Source: Odoribacter sp. (GTDB lineage Bacteria; Bacteroidota; Bacteroidia; Bacteroidales; Marinifilaceae). Taken from it: a stretch of 27,069 nt of DNA. The position numbers were made by a program, and so were the translations under genes. Under the pieces are notes generated by a model. The model had not been told where the DNA came from. It was given only the letters and a program-made list of their open reading frames with translations, and did not search any database. Location: assembly GCA_020024465.1 (NCBI GenBank), contig JAHHTT010000034.1, forward strand, positions 1 to 27,069, in the 5' to 3' direction. This document shows, in pieces, positions 1 to 8,534 of the stretch (position 1 is its first letter; each line of letters begins with the position of its first letter).

Positions 1-30
1 AGGTTGTGGGTTCGACTCCCGCCGAGTTCA
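1..30 (+). tRNA. tRNA, 3' portion only (isotype not determinable)
   Basis: The window opens inside a tRNA. A five-base variable loop (AGGTT) is followed by a T arm with stem GTGGG/CCCGC around the loop TTCGACT, then the 3' acceptor strand CGAGTTC and discriminator A. CCA is not encoded. The short variable loop makes it a class I tRNA and excludes Leu and Ser. The anticodon lies outside the window, so no isotype is given. A hairpin terminator follows 11 bases later. Confidence 0.85.
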
Positions 31-41
31 CTCTGAAAAAC

Positions 42-88
42 AAGACCTTTAAATTTGACGGAATTTAAAGGTCTTCTTATTTTTATAT
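42..88 (+). terminator. Bidirectional intrinsic terminator between the tRNA and the convergent outer-membrane protein gene
   Basis: A perfect 14-bp inverted repeat (42-55 with 62-75, arm AAGACCTTTAAATT) encloses a six-base loop. On the plus strand it is followed by a T-rich tract (76-88), which suits termination of the tRNA transcript. On the minus strand it is followed by GTTTTTC, which suits the gene ending at 106. Confidence 0.8.
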
Positions 89-105
89 TCTACCGTAAGA
101 TTCGC

Positions 106-1335
106 CTATTCCCATTTTTTCAACAAAAAACGCGGATTGATACGAAAATAAACACCAAAAGAAAAGCTAGTTGCATTACCTGGAGAGGTAATAACACCAC
201 CAGCATCAATCATTTTACCCGGCATGGATTGGAAAACATCGACCTTTGCCCCCAAAGCATACCGTTTACCGAACGTTCTGGAATACTCGACCGATGCAAA
301 CAGAGTCTGCGGTTTATCAAACAACGCTCCTTTATTCCGCGTAGAAGCAGCGCCGAAATAAGGAATTCCGAATAATGAAATAAAGTCCTTTGCATAGAAA
401 TATCCGGTTTTTATACGAAAATCCTTCAAATCGGCATAAGCAGCAGCATACAATCCGATACCTTTATCATACCCCCATAATTTCCCAGCCTGCTGATAAT
501 AACCGACTAAATCCGCCTCAATATTTAAACGTTTCAATACTCTGCAATTAATATTCCAGGTAGTTCCAATCCCGACAGTTCCATTCATCAATGTCTGAAC
601 AGAATTTGCCAATAAAGTATCCTGCTCTCCTCCACGGTGCTGAATAGTAGCCTGCACCGGACTATAAACATGCAGCGGGGCATCAGATGACGTAAAATCG
701 ACTTGTGAAGACAGACCGACAGTAAATGCCTCCTGATGCGTATCATTCTCGAATATATAACTTTGCCAATTTATCCATACATCCAAATGGCAGGCGCGAG
801 TATCAAGCAAAAGCTGAAATCCCATCTCAGGATCAGCTGTCATATTCAGTTCGGGATGGTAAAGCGGAGCTATCAGACGATGGGTAGAACCGCCATAGAT
901 ATTTCCTATCACCAAATTGACCTTCCCCAATTCGAATTGAGCTCTGAAAAACGGCAACAAATGCGAACCTTTCTGATATTGCTGACCTTTCCACACGGCG
1001 ATATCATCATAAGCCATCGTGGGATATTTATAGGCTCCGCTGTATATCAATGCATGCAATCCCAATTCAAGCTTGATATTCTTCAACGGCTGATAGACCA
1101 ACTTCGGCTGTAACCACAATCCCGGCAGAGAATACCCTTCCATCACTTCGCCCGCAAATTCATTGTCCTTGAAAAAACTGATATTATCCAACTCTACCAA
1201 CAGACTTTTCAAATCATCAGGATTCAAGCCATAATCCGTTTTATAGACTTTTTCTTCCACCTGTGCATAAACAGCACAATTATCAAGCAGGCAAACTGCC
1301 ATAAACAACGTCCAATAAATGTATTTATAAAACAT
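106..1335 (-). CDS. Putative outer-membrane beta-barrel protein, function unknown
   Basis: The product is 409 residues. It starts with a Sec-type signal peptide (hydrophobic segment about residues 6-20, likely cleaved after AVYAQ near residue 25). The rest alternates short polar turns with aromatic-rich amphipathic stretches, including repeated GxY/GxYF patterns, and ends in a strand-rich region (SFSFGVYFRINPRF), as expected for an outer-membrane barrel. I recognise no catalytic motif or named family. It is a single gene between two tRNA loci, and a strong hairpin lies 30 bases past its stop. The upstream tRNA-Gly has its own terminator, so this gene probably has its own promoter, but I see no good TAnnTTTG element before it. 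It could be a porin-like or PorP-like barrel; sequence alone does not decide. Confidence 0.75.
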   Translation of the reverse strand: MFYKYIYWTLFMAVCLLDNCAVYAQVEEKVYKTDYGLNPDDLKSLLVELDNISFFKDNEFAGEVMEGYSLPGLWLQPKLVYQPLKNIKLELGLHALIYSGAYKYPTMAYDDIAVWKGQQYQKGSHLLPFFRAQFELGKVNLVIGNIYGGSTHRLIAPLYHPELNMTADPEMGFQLLLDTRACHLDVWINWQSYIFENDTHQEAFTVGLSSQVDFTSSDAPLHVYSPVQATIQHRGGEQDTLLANSVQTLMNGTVGIGTTWNINCRVLKRLNIEADLVGYYQQAGKLWGYDKGIGLYAAAYADLKDFRIKTGYFYAKDFISLFGIPYFGAASTRNKGALFDKPQTLFASVEYSRTFGKRYALGAKVDVFQSMPGKMIDAGGVITSPGNATSFSFGVYFRINPRFLLKKWE

Positions 1336-1431
1336 ATTGATCAGGATTAATACACAATCATTTTATCTGCTGTAAAAATACTGAATATTCAAATGATTCA
1401 AACAGATATTATAATTTTTCTGCTCAAGCAT

Positions 1432-1465
1432 AAAAAAAGATAGACACCTTATAGAGATGTCTATC
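1432..1465 (-). terminator. Intrinsic terminator of tRNA-Gly
   Basis: Inverted repeat GATAGACA (1439-1446) / TGTCTATC (1458-1465) lies just after the tRNA on the minus strand. It is followed in that direction by seven consecutive T (AAAAAAA at 1432-1438 on the plus strand). Confidence 0.8.
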
Positions 1466-1471
1466 CAAAAG

Positions 1472-1544
1472 AGCGACAAACGGGGCTCGAACCCGCGACC
1501 TTCGGCTTGGGAAGCCAACGCTCTACCAACTGAGCTATTGTCGC
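1472..1544 (-). tRNA. tRNA-Gly (anticodon CCC)
   Basis: The complete 73-base cloverleaf can be read on the minus strand: acceptor GCGACAA/TTGTCGC with discriminator T, D arm GCTC-AGTTGGTA-GAGC, anticodon stem TTGGC/GCCGA around loop TTCCCAA (anticodon CCC, reads GGG), and T arm GCGGG-TTCGAGC-CCCGT. No CCA is encoded. Confidence 0.95.
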
Positions 1545-1559
1545 ATTTAAAAGATGGTG

Positions 1560-1590
1560 CAAATATAAACAACATATTTAAATACACAAA
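1560..1590 (-). promoter_or_regulatory. Bacteroidales-type promoter for tRNA-Gly
   Basis: On the minus strand a TTTG (-33 element, 1587-1590) is followed after exactly 19 bases by TATATTTG (1560-1567), a full match to the -7 consensus TAnnTTTG. Predicted start of transcription is near 1553, about 9 bases before the mature tRNA. This is the cleanest promoter in the window. Confidence 0.75.
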
Positions 1591-1740
1591 CACCCCACGC
1601 AAAAAATAACATAAATATTCTGTTTGGGAAGTGAAGAATAATACCGACTCTACATATTGCGTATAATTTTTTCAATACAATGATCGAAGCCGAAGCACAA
1701 ATGCTTTTTCCTATAGCAACCGGAAGTTTCGAAAAAATAA

Positions 1741-2472
1741 TTATTTCTTACGACGAAGTTCGAAGTTCTTACCCAAATAAACTCTACGTACTTCCGGATC
1801 TGCTGCCAAATGCTCGGCAGTACCGGCTTGTAGAATACGTCCGTCATATAACAAATACGCCCGATCCGTGATAGAAAGGGTTTCCTGCACATTATGGTCG
1901 GTGATCAAGATACCAATATTTTTGTCTTTCAATTTTTTCACGATAGACTGGATATCTTCGACAGCAATAGGGTCTACTCCTGCAAATGGTTCATCCAAAA
2001 GGATAAATTTAGGCCGGATAGAAAGGGCTCGTGCAATTTCCGTACGACGACGTTCGCCACCGGAAAGCTGGATTCCTAAACTTTTACGGATGTGTTGCAG
2101 CCCGAATTCATCCAACATTTCTTCCAGACGTACTCTCTGCTCGTCCTTACTCATTGTTGTCATTTCAAGCACTGCCCTGATGTTATCTTCGACACTTAAA
2201 CGCCGGAATACAGATGCTTCCTGTGCCAGATATCCAACACCTAACTGAGCCCTCCGGTAAACAGGCTCTTTCGTAATTTCGCGTTCATCCAAAAAAATAC
2301 GTCCTCCATTAGGAGTTATCAAACCGACAATCATGTAAAAAGAGGTTGTCTTACCGGCACCGTTGGGACCTAACAATCCCACAATCTCACCTTGTTCAAC
2401 ATCTACAGATACGTCTTTTACTACGGTACGACTCTTATATTTTTTTATCAGATGTTCTGCTCTTAATTTCAT
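1741..2472 (-). CDS. lptB: LPS export ABC transporter ATP-binding protein LptB
   Basis: This 243-residue ATPase is the cytoplasmic motor that, with LptF/LptG, extracts lipopolysaccharide from the inner membrane and pushes it through the Lpt bridge to the cell surface. Visible motifs in order are Walker A GPNGAGKT (35-42), a Q-loop region in GYLAQEASVFRRLS, the ABC signature LSGGERRR, Walker B FILLDEPFAGVD and the switch histidine in LITDHN. The sequence VGYLAQEASVFRRLSVEDN is typical of LptB and separates it from amino-acid importer ATPases such as LivF/LivG. Length matches the family (about 240). It is the third gene of a minus-strand run, 30 bases after the DUF5686 gene. The kdsD gene at the head of the run supports the LPS assignment. 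Confidence 0.95.
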   Translation of the reverse strand: MKLRAEHLIKKYKSRTVVKDVSVDVEQGEIVGLLGPNGAGKTTSFYMIVGLITPNGGRIFLDEREITKEPVYRRAQLGVGYLAQEASVFRRLSVEDNIRAVLEMTTMSKDEQRVRLEEMLDEFGLQHIRKSLGIQLSGGERRRTEIARALSIRPKFILLDEPFAGVDPIAVEDIQSIVKKLKDKNIGILITDHNVQETLSITDRAYLLYDGRILQAGTAEHLAADPEVRRVYLGKNFELRRKK

Positions 2473-2502
2473 GATTCATGATTTTTAGGAAACAAAGATA
2501 AG

Positions 2503-4992
2503 CTAGAAATTCAAATTCACCGAAATATTCACAGCAAAATTCTGAATATCTTGTCCGACCGCCTCTTTACGATGGGTCAAACGCCAAATAGCATCAATCC
2601 TGAAAAGTCTGAATATATTTTCAATACCGAGACCAACTTCAAAATATGGCTTTGAAACGGACCCTAATCCTGCCGGGAAACGCAAAACCGCTTCCGTATC
2701 TTCCAGATTGCCGTTGTTTTTATTGGCTAATGTTCCGATAAGTCCTTTAAAAACAAACACTTCACGCCATTTCAATTTCTTAAGTAGAGGTATTTTTCCC
2801 AAGAAGAAGCCCTTAAAATGATGTTCATAAAAAAACGAGAACCAGGCATCCGATGCAAATTCATAATAATTCATACATGAAAAGGCATAGGAATCATAAA
2901 AATAGGTTGCATTCCCCTCATGCAATTTCAAAAGCGGATAAGGGACCTTACCAAATATTTTTCCTCCGGTCAGGAAGAATTCTGAAGTTCCAATAGGTGA
3001 AATCTGCAAATCATAATCAACGGAAGCCACCAACCGATAAAATTCATAATCATTTTTAAAGATTCCTTTTATACCGGCAGCAAAGTCAAGACTCAGAATG
3101 GGATAATCAGAACCCAAAGAATATTTATCAAAAGGTTTGCGAACAATAATTTCATTCTTGGACAGGCGGGTATTCAAGTGCACAACCGTCGATGAAATTG
3201 TAGAGAATTTTGAGCCATCCGGGCTCTCAAACGGAACATCCTCGTTAGCAAATATTTCCCTGAACTGTATACCGACAGCATTACTACATCCCTGTTTCCA
3301 TTCCTGTTCAAAGTTGATGTCCAACTGATTAACCATCGTCAAACGGTCGTCACTGCCACGGGAGAAAACCGAACTCAAAATATTACTCTCTGTAAGAGCA
3401 TTCACGCCAGCCCCCAATTGCACCATGTCATGTTTGAAAACGACATTCAATTTAGAAGTCGGCAACTCCCGAAATGCGCACTCAATACCACCTCCGCCTT
3501 TCCATTTATGATCCTTCAATCCATATGCTCCATATCCGGAGAGACGAAACTTGCGGCTAAAATCCGTCGTTGTACGCGTCCCCAACTGAAAGCGGCATCC
3601 CTCCTGGTCATTAAAACTTACAAGCTTATAATATGGACCAAATTCCAGATATTCAGCATTATAATAGCCACCTAATGCCATTGAGACCATATCGTAAAAA
3701 GTCTGGTATAAAGGTACATTTTTCACCGAGTCGACCATACCATATATCGATTTCTCTTTAGCACTCAAGTCATATGGGCGAACAGACTCCCAATACTGTT
3801 CATCGTTTTTCAAGACTCCGCTATTAATCATAACATTATTGTCCATTCGTGCCACTTCCTTAGGAATTCCGGGATTCAAACGGACATTCGAGTAATCAAC
3901 CTGCCGATGTCCCAAGAATGAAACCATTTTGGCCGAATCGGACATAAAAATTGAAAAATCGGCAAATATCTTATCCTGTTTCGGAAACCAGACTGAGTCA
4001 TTAACCAAATAATTCTCATTATCCAAAACAAGATGCCTAATCCAATTGACATTAAGTCCCTTTACCATCTTTACATGTGCAGACTGCAGTGCCCAGGTTG
4101 TAGAATCGATATTGACTTCTCCATCCAATACCGGAGTAGAAAAAGCTTTGGGATGAAACCGAATCTTATAAGTCTTTCTGCCATCTATATTCATACTGTC
4201 AATCAAAAAGTATTTATAGAACATTCTTCCATGATCAGCCAACGGACTGGCAAAACGTACTTCAAAAATATCAATAAAATTATCGTACAGATTAATATTT
4301 ACATGCAAATGCCCCGTAAATTGCGCTAAAGTATAATCTTCCTCAATACCCGATATTCTACTTGCTTTAACAATTTCACGTGATAGAGACGGGGATTTTC
4401 TAAAATAATAATCGGCAGAGGATTCAGAAATCATCACCGGTAAGTAAGCTTTTCCCGTGACGACCGAAGTATCCATATGATTGAAAATAAAACCGAAATT
4501 CTTTTGTAATTTCTTATTCTTAAAACCCGGATTGATATTTGTCAAATCGAGTTCCATTTTCGTATATGTCTGGCAATAGTATTCCGATAAAGCCGAACGG
4601 CTATTTCTCGATTTATTTCTAATAACATTACGCAAAATGGCATGCGCCGGATTTTCACCCGGAGTTACTTTTACTTCGTCCAAATCGAAAGCCTGCGGTT
4701 CCAGTGCAAAATCCACCGTATTAAACGCTCCGGGAGTAATTTTCACCTTTTGCGAAATATACCCCATCAAAGATGCCTCTACCTCAGAAACGCTTTCGCG
4801 TGTTTCCAATGAATACATTCCGTCAAAATCGGTAGCAATACCGACAACAGTACCTTTAAAGACAACACTTACTAAAGGTAACACTTCACCAGTTTTGGCA
4901 TCAGTTACTTTTCCCCGCACCCGAGTGCTCTGTGCAAATGTAACATTAAAAACAAACAACAATAATATTATTCCCCAACCCTTCATCATCAT
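2503..4992 (-). CDS. DUF5686 family outer-membrane protein with carboxypeptidase-like regulatory N-terminal domain
   Basis: The product is 829 residues. A signal peptide (about 1-20, ending NVTFAQ) precedes a CarboxypepD_reg-like beta-sandwich (about 22-110; motifs VRGKVTDAKTGEVLPLVSV and GIATDFDGMYSL), the domain that also opens SusC-type proteins. It contains no TonB plug. The remainder matches the DUF5686 pattern of Bacteroidota: a region with MNIDGRKTYKIRFHPKA followed by a long strand-rich C-terminal barrel that ends in a hydrophobic strand (FAVNISVNLNF). Function is unknown. It lies 34 bases after kdsD and 30 before lptB on the same strand, so it is probably cotranscribed with LPS genes. 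A role in envelope or LPS biogenesis is therefore an inference from position, not from motifs. Confidence 0.85.
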   Translation of the reverse strand: MMMKGWGIILLLFVFNVTFAQSTRVRGKVTDAKTGEVLPLVSVVFKGTVVGIATDFDGMYSLETRESVSEVEASLMGYISQKVKITPGAFNTVDFALEPQAFDLDEVKVTPGENPAHAILRNVIRNKSRNSRSALSEYYCQTYTKMELDLTNINPGFKNKKLQKNFGFIFNHMDTSVVTGKAYLPVMISESSADYYFRKSPSLSREIVKASRISGIEEDYTLAQFTGHLHVNINLYDNFIDIFEVRFASPLADHGRMFYKYFLIDSMNIDGRKTYKIRFHPKAFSTPVLDGEVNIDSTTWALQSAHVKMVKGLNVNWIRHLVLDNENYLVNDSVWFPKQDKIFADFSIFMSDSAKMVSFLGHRQVDYSNVRLNPGIPKEVARMDNNVMINSGVLKNDEQYWESVRPYDLSAKEKSIYGMVDSVKNVPLYQTFYDMVSMALGGYYNAEYLEFGPYYKLVSFNDQEGCRFQLGTRTTTDFSRKFRLSGYGAYGLKDHKWKGGGGIECAFRELPTSKLNVVFKHDMVQLGAGVNALTESNILSSVFSRGSDDRLTMVNQLDINFEQEWKQGCSNAVGIQFREIFANEDVPFESPDGSKFSTISSTVVHLNTRLSKNEIIVRKPFDKYSLGSDYPILSLDFAAGIKGIFKNDYEFYRLVASVDYDLQISPIGTSEFFLTGGKIFGKVPYPLLKLHEGNATYFYDSYAFSCMNYYEFASDAWFSFFYEHHFKGFFLGKIPLLKKLKWREVFVFKGLIGTLANKNNGNLEDTEAVLRFPAGLGSVSKPYFEVGLGIENIFRLFRIDAIWRLTHRKEAVGQDIQNFAVNISVNLNF

Positions 4993-5026
4993 TTTTTATA
5001 AATTAAATATGCTGATTTCATTAAAA

Positions 5027-5992
5027 TCAGACAACACCTTCCCGAAGAATGTCATGGATATGCACCATACCTTTATAAACATTACTTTCGTTTATTACAA
5101 TTAATTGGGTGATACTGTTCTGTTCCATTTTCTGAAATGCATTATATGCCAATTCGTCTTCAGAAATTGTTTTCGGATTGACAGACATAATATCCTTGGC
5201 TTTCAAAGGGTCCACATCTTGGTATTTCTCCAGCATACGTCTCAAGTCACCATCCGTGATAATTCCCAATAGCTGTCCATTGTCATTCGTCACCGCCACA
5301 GCCCCCAGGCGTCCGCCTGATATTTCCAGAATCACTTTACGTATTCCATCTTCCATCGACACATGCGGGCGATTCTCCGCATCATACACATCAGAAACTC
5401 TGGTATACAAACGCTTGCCTAATGAGCCACCGGGATGATACTTGGCGAAATCACGACTGGAAAAACTTCTACATTGAATCAGACAAATAGCCAAAGCATC
5501 CCCCATGACCAATTGGGCTGTAGTTGATGTAGTCGGAGCCAAATTATTAGGACAAGCTTCCCGCTCTACCTGTGCTTTCAAAACATAAGCAGCATTATGA
5601 GCGAGGAAAGAGTCTGTATTGGAAACAATTGCAACAATCTGATCGTTACCGATATTGCGAATCAAGGGTATCAAAACCTTAATTTCAGGTGTATTTCCAC
5701 TTTTAGAGATGCAAATGACAACATCATCATGACATACCATTCCCAAATCGCCATGAATAGCATCGGCAGCATGCATAAAAACAGCAGGAGTGCCCGTTGA
5801 ATTAAAAGTAGCCACGATTTTTTGTGCAATAATAGCACTTTTCCCTATTCCGGTAACAATCACTCTCCCCTTACTTTTATATATTAGATTGACTACTTTT
5901 TCAAAATCTTCGTCAATAAAGTTTGTAAGATTCTGTATAGCTAAAGCCTCGTCAGAAAAAACTTTTTTTGCAATATCCTTAATATCAATCAT
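5027..5992 (-). CDS. kdsD: D-arabinose-5-phosphate isomerase (KpsF/GutQ/KdsD family)
   Basis: The product is 321 residues. An N-terminal SIS sugar-isomerase domain (about 30-175) carries the typical GRVIVTGIGKSAIIAQKIVATF segment, GTPAVFMHAADAIHGDLGM and CISKSGNTPEIK. Two CBS domains follow (about 200-260 and 268-321). Family members interconvert D-ribulose-5-phosphate and D-arabinose-5-phosphate, the first committed step toward Kdo in the LPS inner core. Length and domain order match E. coli KdsD. It heads the minus-strand run with the DUF5686 gene and lptB and is divergent from recQ, with about 250 bases between them. It could be a GutQ-like paralogue, but the LPS neighbours favour the Kdo role. 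Confidence 0.93.
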   Translation of the reverse strand: MIDIKDIAKKVFSDEALAIQNLTNFIDEDFEKVVNLIYKSKGRVIVTGIGKSAIIAQKIVATFNSTGTPAVFMHAADAIHGDLGMVCHDDVVICISKSGNTPEIKVLIPLIRNIGNDQIVAIVSNTDSFLAHNAAYVLKAQVEREACPNNLAPTTSTTAQLVMGDALAICLIQCRSFSSRDFAKYHPGGSLGKRLYTRVSDVYDAENRPHVSMEDGIRKVILEISGGRLGAVAVTNDNGQLLGIITDGDLRRMLEKYQDVDPLKAKDIMSVNPKTISEDELAYNAFQKMEQNSITQLIVINESNVYKGMVHIHDILREGVV

Positions 5993-6106
5993 ATGAAAAT
6001 ATTATAATACATTTTAGAGGTCTTCTGGTCTATAGGCAATATTTATGCCAAAAAAAAACAAATAAAGTATTGTCACAATAATTTTTTACTATAACTTTAC
6101 TAAAGA

Positions 6107-6114
6107 CAAAAGTA
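6107..6114 (-). promoter_or_regulatory. Candidate -7 element for the kdsD - DUF5686 - lptB run
   Basis: TACTTTTG on the minus strand matches TAnnTTTG and would start a transcript near 6100 with a leader of about 108 bases. The -33 element is poor (a CTTG about 22 bases upstream), so this is tentative. Confidence 0.4.
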
Positions 6115-6168
6115 TCATATTTTATCATTCTTCCGACAAGATAGTGAAGAGATTTATTGTGTCATATT

Positions 6169-6198
6169 TTTGTTCATTCGAATTAAGTTATAAATTTG
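6169..6198 (+). promoter_or_regulatory. Bacteroidales-type promoter for recQ
   Basis: TTTG at 6169-6172 is followed after 18 bases by TAAATTTG (6191-6198), a full match to TAnnTTTG. Predicted transcription start is near 6205, about 37 bases before the preferred recQ ATG at 6242. Confidence 0.6.
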
Positions 6199-6241
6199 CA
6201 CACTTCAAAAAAAGTATGTGCAGAATAATATTATTAATACA

Positions 6242-8425
6242 ATGGGATTGCAGATTGATTTACATGCAAAATTGAAAGAATATTTTGGCTTTGACAATTT
6301 CAAAGGAAACCAGGAAGCCATAATAAAAAACGTGCTGGCAGGGAACAACACATTTGTATTAATGCCTACCGGTGGAGGAAAGTCGTTATGCTACCAATTA
6401 CCGGCTTTACTGTTGGAGGGGACTGCCATTATCATATCCCCCCTTATTGCATTAATGAAAAACCAAGTGGATGCAATGCGCTCTTTCTCTGAAGCAGAAG
6501 GTGTTGCTCATTTCCTGAATTCCTCTCTGACCAAAAATGAAATTCTCAGTGTCAAAGAAGATATCCTCAGCAAAAAAACAAAAATGCTTTATGTTGCTCC
6601 AGAATCATTAACGAAAGAAAGCAATGTTGAGTTTTTAAAGAAAATCAAGATATCCTTTTTTGCTGTTGACGAAGCCCACTGCATTTCAGAGTGGGGACAT
6701 GATTTCCGTACAGAATATCGCAAAATCCGCCCTATTGTTGAAGAAATAGGCAAAGCTCCCATCATCGCTTTAACAGCAACAGCCACACCCAAAGTACAAA
6801 ATGACATCCAAAAGAACTTGGATATGATGGATGCGCAAGTATTCAAATCATCATTCAACCGCACTAACCTTTATTATGAAGTGCGCCCCAAACAAGGAGA
6901 TGTAACCAAAGATATCATCAAATTCATCAAGAACCATGAGGGAAAATCCGGAATCGTCTACTGTCTGAGCCGTAAAAAGGTTGAAGAATTGGCAGAAGTA
7001 CTTTGTATCAACGGCATCAAGGCAGCACCCTACCATGCAGGTATGGACGCTACCACCCGGAGTAGCAACCAGGATAAATTCCTAATGGAAGAGGTAGATG
7101 TCATTGTTGCCACCATTGCGTTCGGGATGGGGATTGACAAACCGGACGTACGTTTTGTGATTCATTATGACATTCCCAAAAGTCTGGAAGGTTATTATCA
7201 GGAAACAGGACGTGCAGGAAGAGATGGAGGTGAAGGAATCTGCCTGACTTATTACAGCTACAAAGACATTCAAAAATTAGAAAAATTCATGCAAGGCAAG
7301 CCTATTGCAGAACAGGAAATCGGCAAACAATTACTAATGGAAACGGTAGCTTATGCAGAAACATCCCTCTGCCGACGCAAGGTATTGCTACACTATTTCG
7401 GAGAAAACTACGAGCAAGAAAACTGTGGTTGCTGTGACAATTGTTTATACCCTAAAAAAGAATTTGAAGGACAAGAGTATATCACAGATGTACTACAGCT
7501 TGTAGCTGATGTAAAAGAGAGATTCAAAATAGAACATCTTGTCAACATATTGATGGGTGAAGCTGATACTGCCATCAAATCATACAAACACGACGAATTG
7601 GAACTTTTCGGAGAAGGTGCAGACAAAAACAAGCAATTTTGGACGATGGTCTACCGAAGGGCATTAGTAGCCGGCTTCATTGAAAAAGACATAGAACAAT
7701 ACGGTGTCATCAAGCTGACAGATGAAGGACAAAAATATCTTAACAAACCTTATAGCTTCATGTTAATGGAAGATCATAATTTTGAAGATAATGATGATGA
7801 AGAAAAACTTCAAGAAAAAGGTGGAGTATCTGCACTTGACAGCACATTATTTGCCATCTTAAAAGACTTGCGCAAAAAGATAGCCAAGACAAATAACTTA
7901 CCGCCATATGTCATTTTCCAAGATCCTTCATTGGAGGATATGTGTACTAACTATCCTATCACCATTGATGAATTAGCCAACATACAAGGAGTAGGAGCAG
8001 GGAAAGCGCAAAAATACGGCAAAGAATTTATTGAAGTCATCAAACAGTACGTTGAAGACAACGAGATTGAACGCGCCCAAGATATGGTTGTCAAAACCGT
8101 TGCCAACAAATCTAAATTTAAAGTATACATTATCCAAAACATTGACCGTAAAATCGATCTGGAAGATATAGCTTCGGCACTAAGTCTTTCTTTTGATGAA
8201 CTAATCAAAGAAATGGAGGCCATTGTTTTTTCTGGAACAAAACTGAATATCGACTATTATTTGAATCAGATTTTAGACGAAGAACAACAGGAAGAGATCA
8301 TGGACTATTTCATGGAAGCCTCTTCGGATAATATTTCTGAAGCATTTGATGAATTTGATGGTGATTATGCAGAAGAAGACCTGCGGTTAATGCGTCTTAA
8401 ATTACATTCAAAGCATGGAAATTAA
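6242..8425 (+). CDS. recQ: ATP-dependent DNA helicase RecQ
   Basis: This 3'-5' superfamily 2 helicase unwinds recombination and repair intermediates. Motifs are motif 0 with Gln24, Walker A PTGGGKS (42-48), DEAH box VDEAHCISEWGHDFR, SAT-like LTATATP, helicase-C motif GMGIDKPDVRFVIH, and GYYQETGRAGRDG. The RQC zinc site has four cysteines (SLCRRK...CGCCDNC), followed by a winged helix and an HRDC domain (about residues 535-615). A C-terminal extension of about 100 residues ends in an acidic stretch, as in other Bacteroidales RecQs. I chose the ATG at 6242 (727 residues). An in-frame GTG at 6218 would add eight residues; the family N-terminus as I recall it starts at MGLQIDLH. The gene stands alone, with its own promoter and a strong terminator. 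Confidence 0.96.
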   Translation: MGLQIDLHAKLKEYFGFDNFKGNQEAIIKNVLAGNNTFVLMPTGGGKSLCYQLPALLLEGTAIIISPLIALMKNQVDAMRSFSEAEGVAHFLNSSLTKNEILSVKEDILSKKTKMLYVAPESLTKESNVEFLKKIKISFFAVDEAHCISEWGHDFRTEYRKIRPIVEEIGKAPIIALTATATPKVQNDIQKNLDMMDAQVFKSSFNRTNLYYEVRPKQGDVTKDIIKFIKNHEGKSGIVYCLSRKKVEELAEVLCINGIKAAPYHAGMDATTRSSNQDKFLMEEVDVIVATIAFGMGIDKPDVRFVIHYDIPKSLEGYYQETGRAGRDGGEGICLTYYSYKDIQKLEKFMQGKPIAEQEIGKQLLMETVAYAETSLCRRKVLLHYFGENYEQENCGCCDNCLYPKKEFEGQEYITDVLQLVADVKERFKIEHLVNILMGEADTAIKSYKHDELELFGEGADKNKQFWTMVYRRALVAGFIEKDIEQYGVIKLTDEGQKYLNKPYSFMLMEDHNFEDNDDEEKLQEKGGVSALDSTLFAILKDLRKKIAKTNNLPPYVIFQDPSLEDMCTNYPITIDELANIQGVGAGKAQKYGKEFIEVIKQYVEDNEIERAQDMVVKTVANKSKFKVYIIQNIDRKIDLEDIASALSLSFDELIKEMEAIVFSGTKLNIDYYLNQILDEEQQEEIMDYFMEASSDNISEAFDEFDGDYAEEDLRLMRLKLHSKHGN

Positions 8426-8474
8426 CAAGAATGCGAGACTCGTTGCATTCTATTAAAAATCTATATTATAGTAA

Positions 8475-8508
8475 AAAAACGTCTCAGAAGGATTTCTGAG
8501 ACGTTTTT
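8475..8508. terminator. Bidirectional intrinsic terminator between recQ and the DUF1015 gene
   Basis: A perfect inverted repeat AAAAACGTCTCAGAA (8475-8489) / TTCTGAGACGTTTTT (8494-8508) has a four-base loop and a run of A on one side and T on the other. It serves the convergent recQ (ends 8425) and the DUF1015 gene (ends 8535). A weaker 7-bp hairpin (8429-8435 with 8445-8451) lies closer to recQ. Confidence 0.9.
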
Positions 8509-8534
8509 CATTTTATTTATAAACTTCAGATCAA

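Noticed and set aside
1363..1602. Minus-strand frame of 79 codons across the tRNA-Gly locus.
   Set aside because: It reads through the tRNA (the familiar SSVGRALASQAEGRGFEPR artefact), so it is not a gene.
4637..5104. Plus-strand frame of 155 codons over the start of the DUF5686 gene and the end of kdsD.
   Set aside because: It is antisense to two well-supported genes and shows no family motif.
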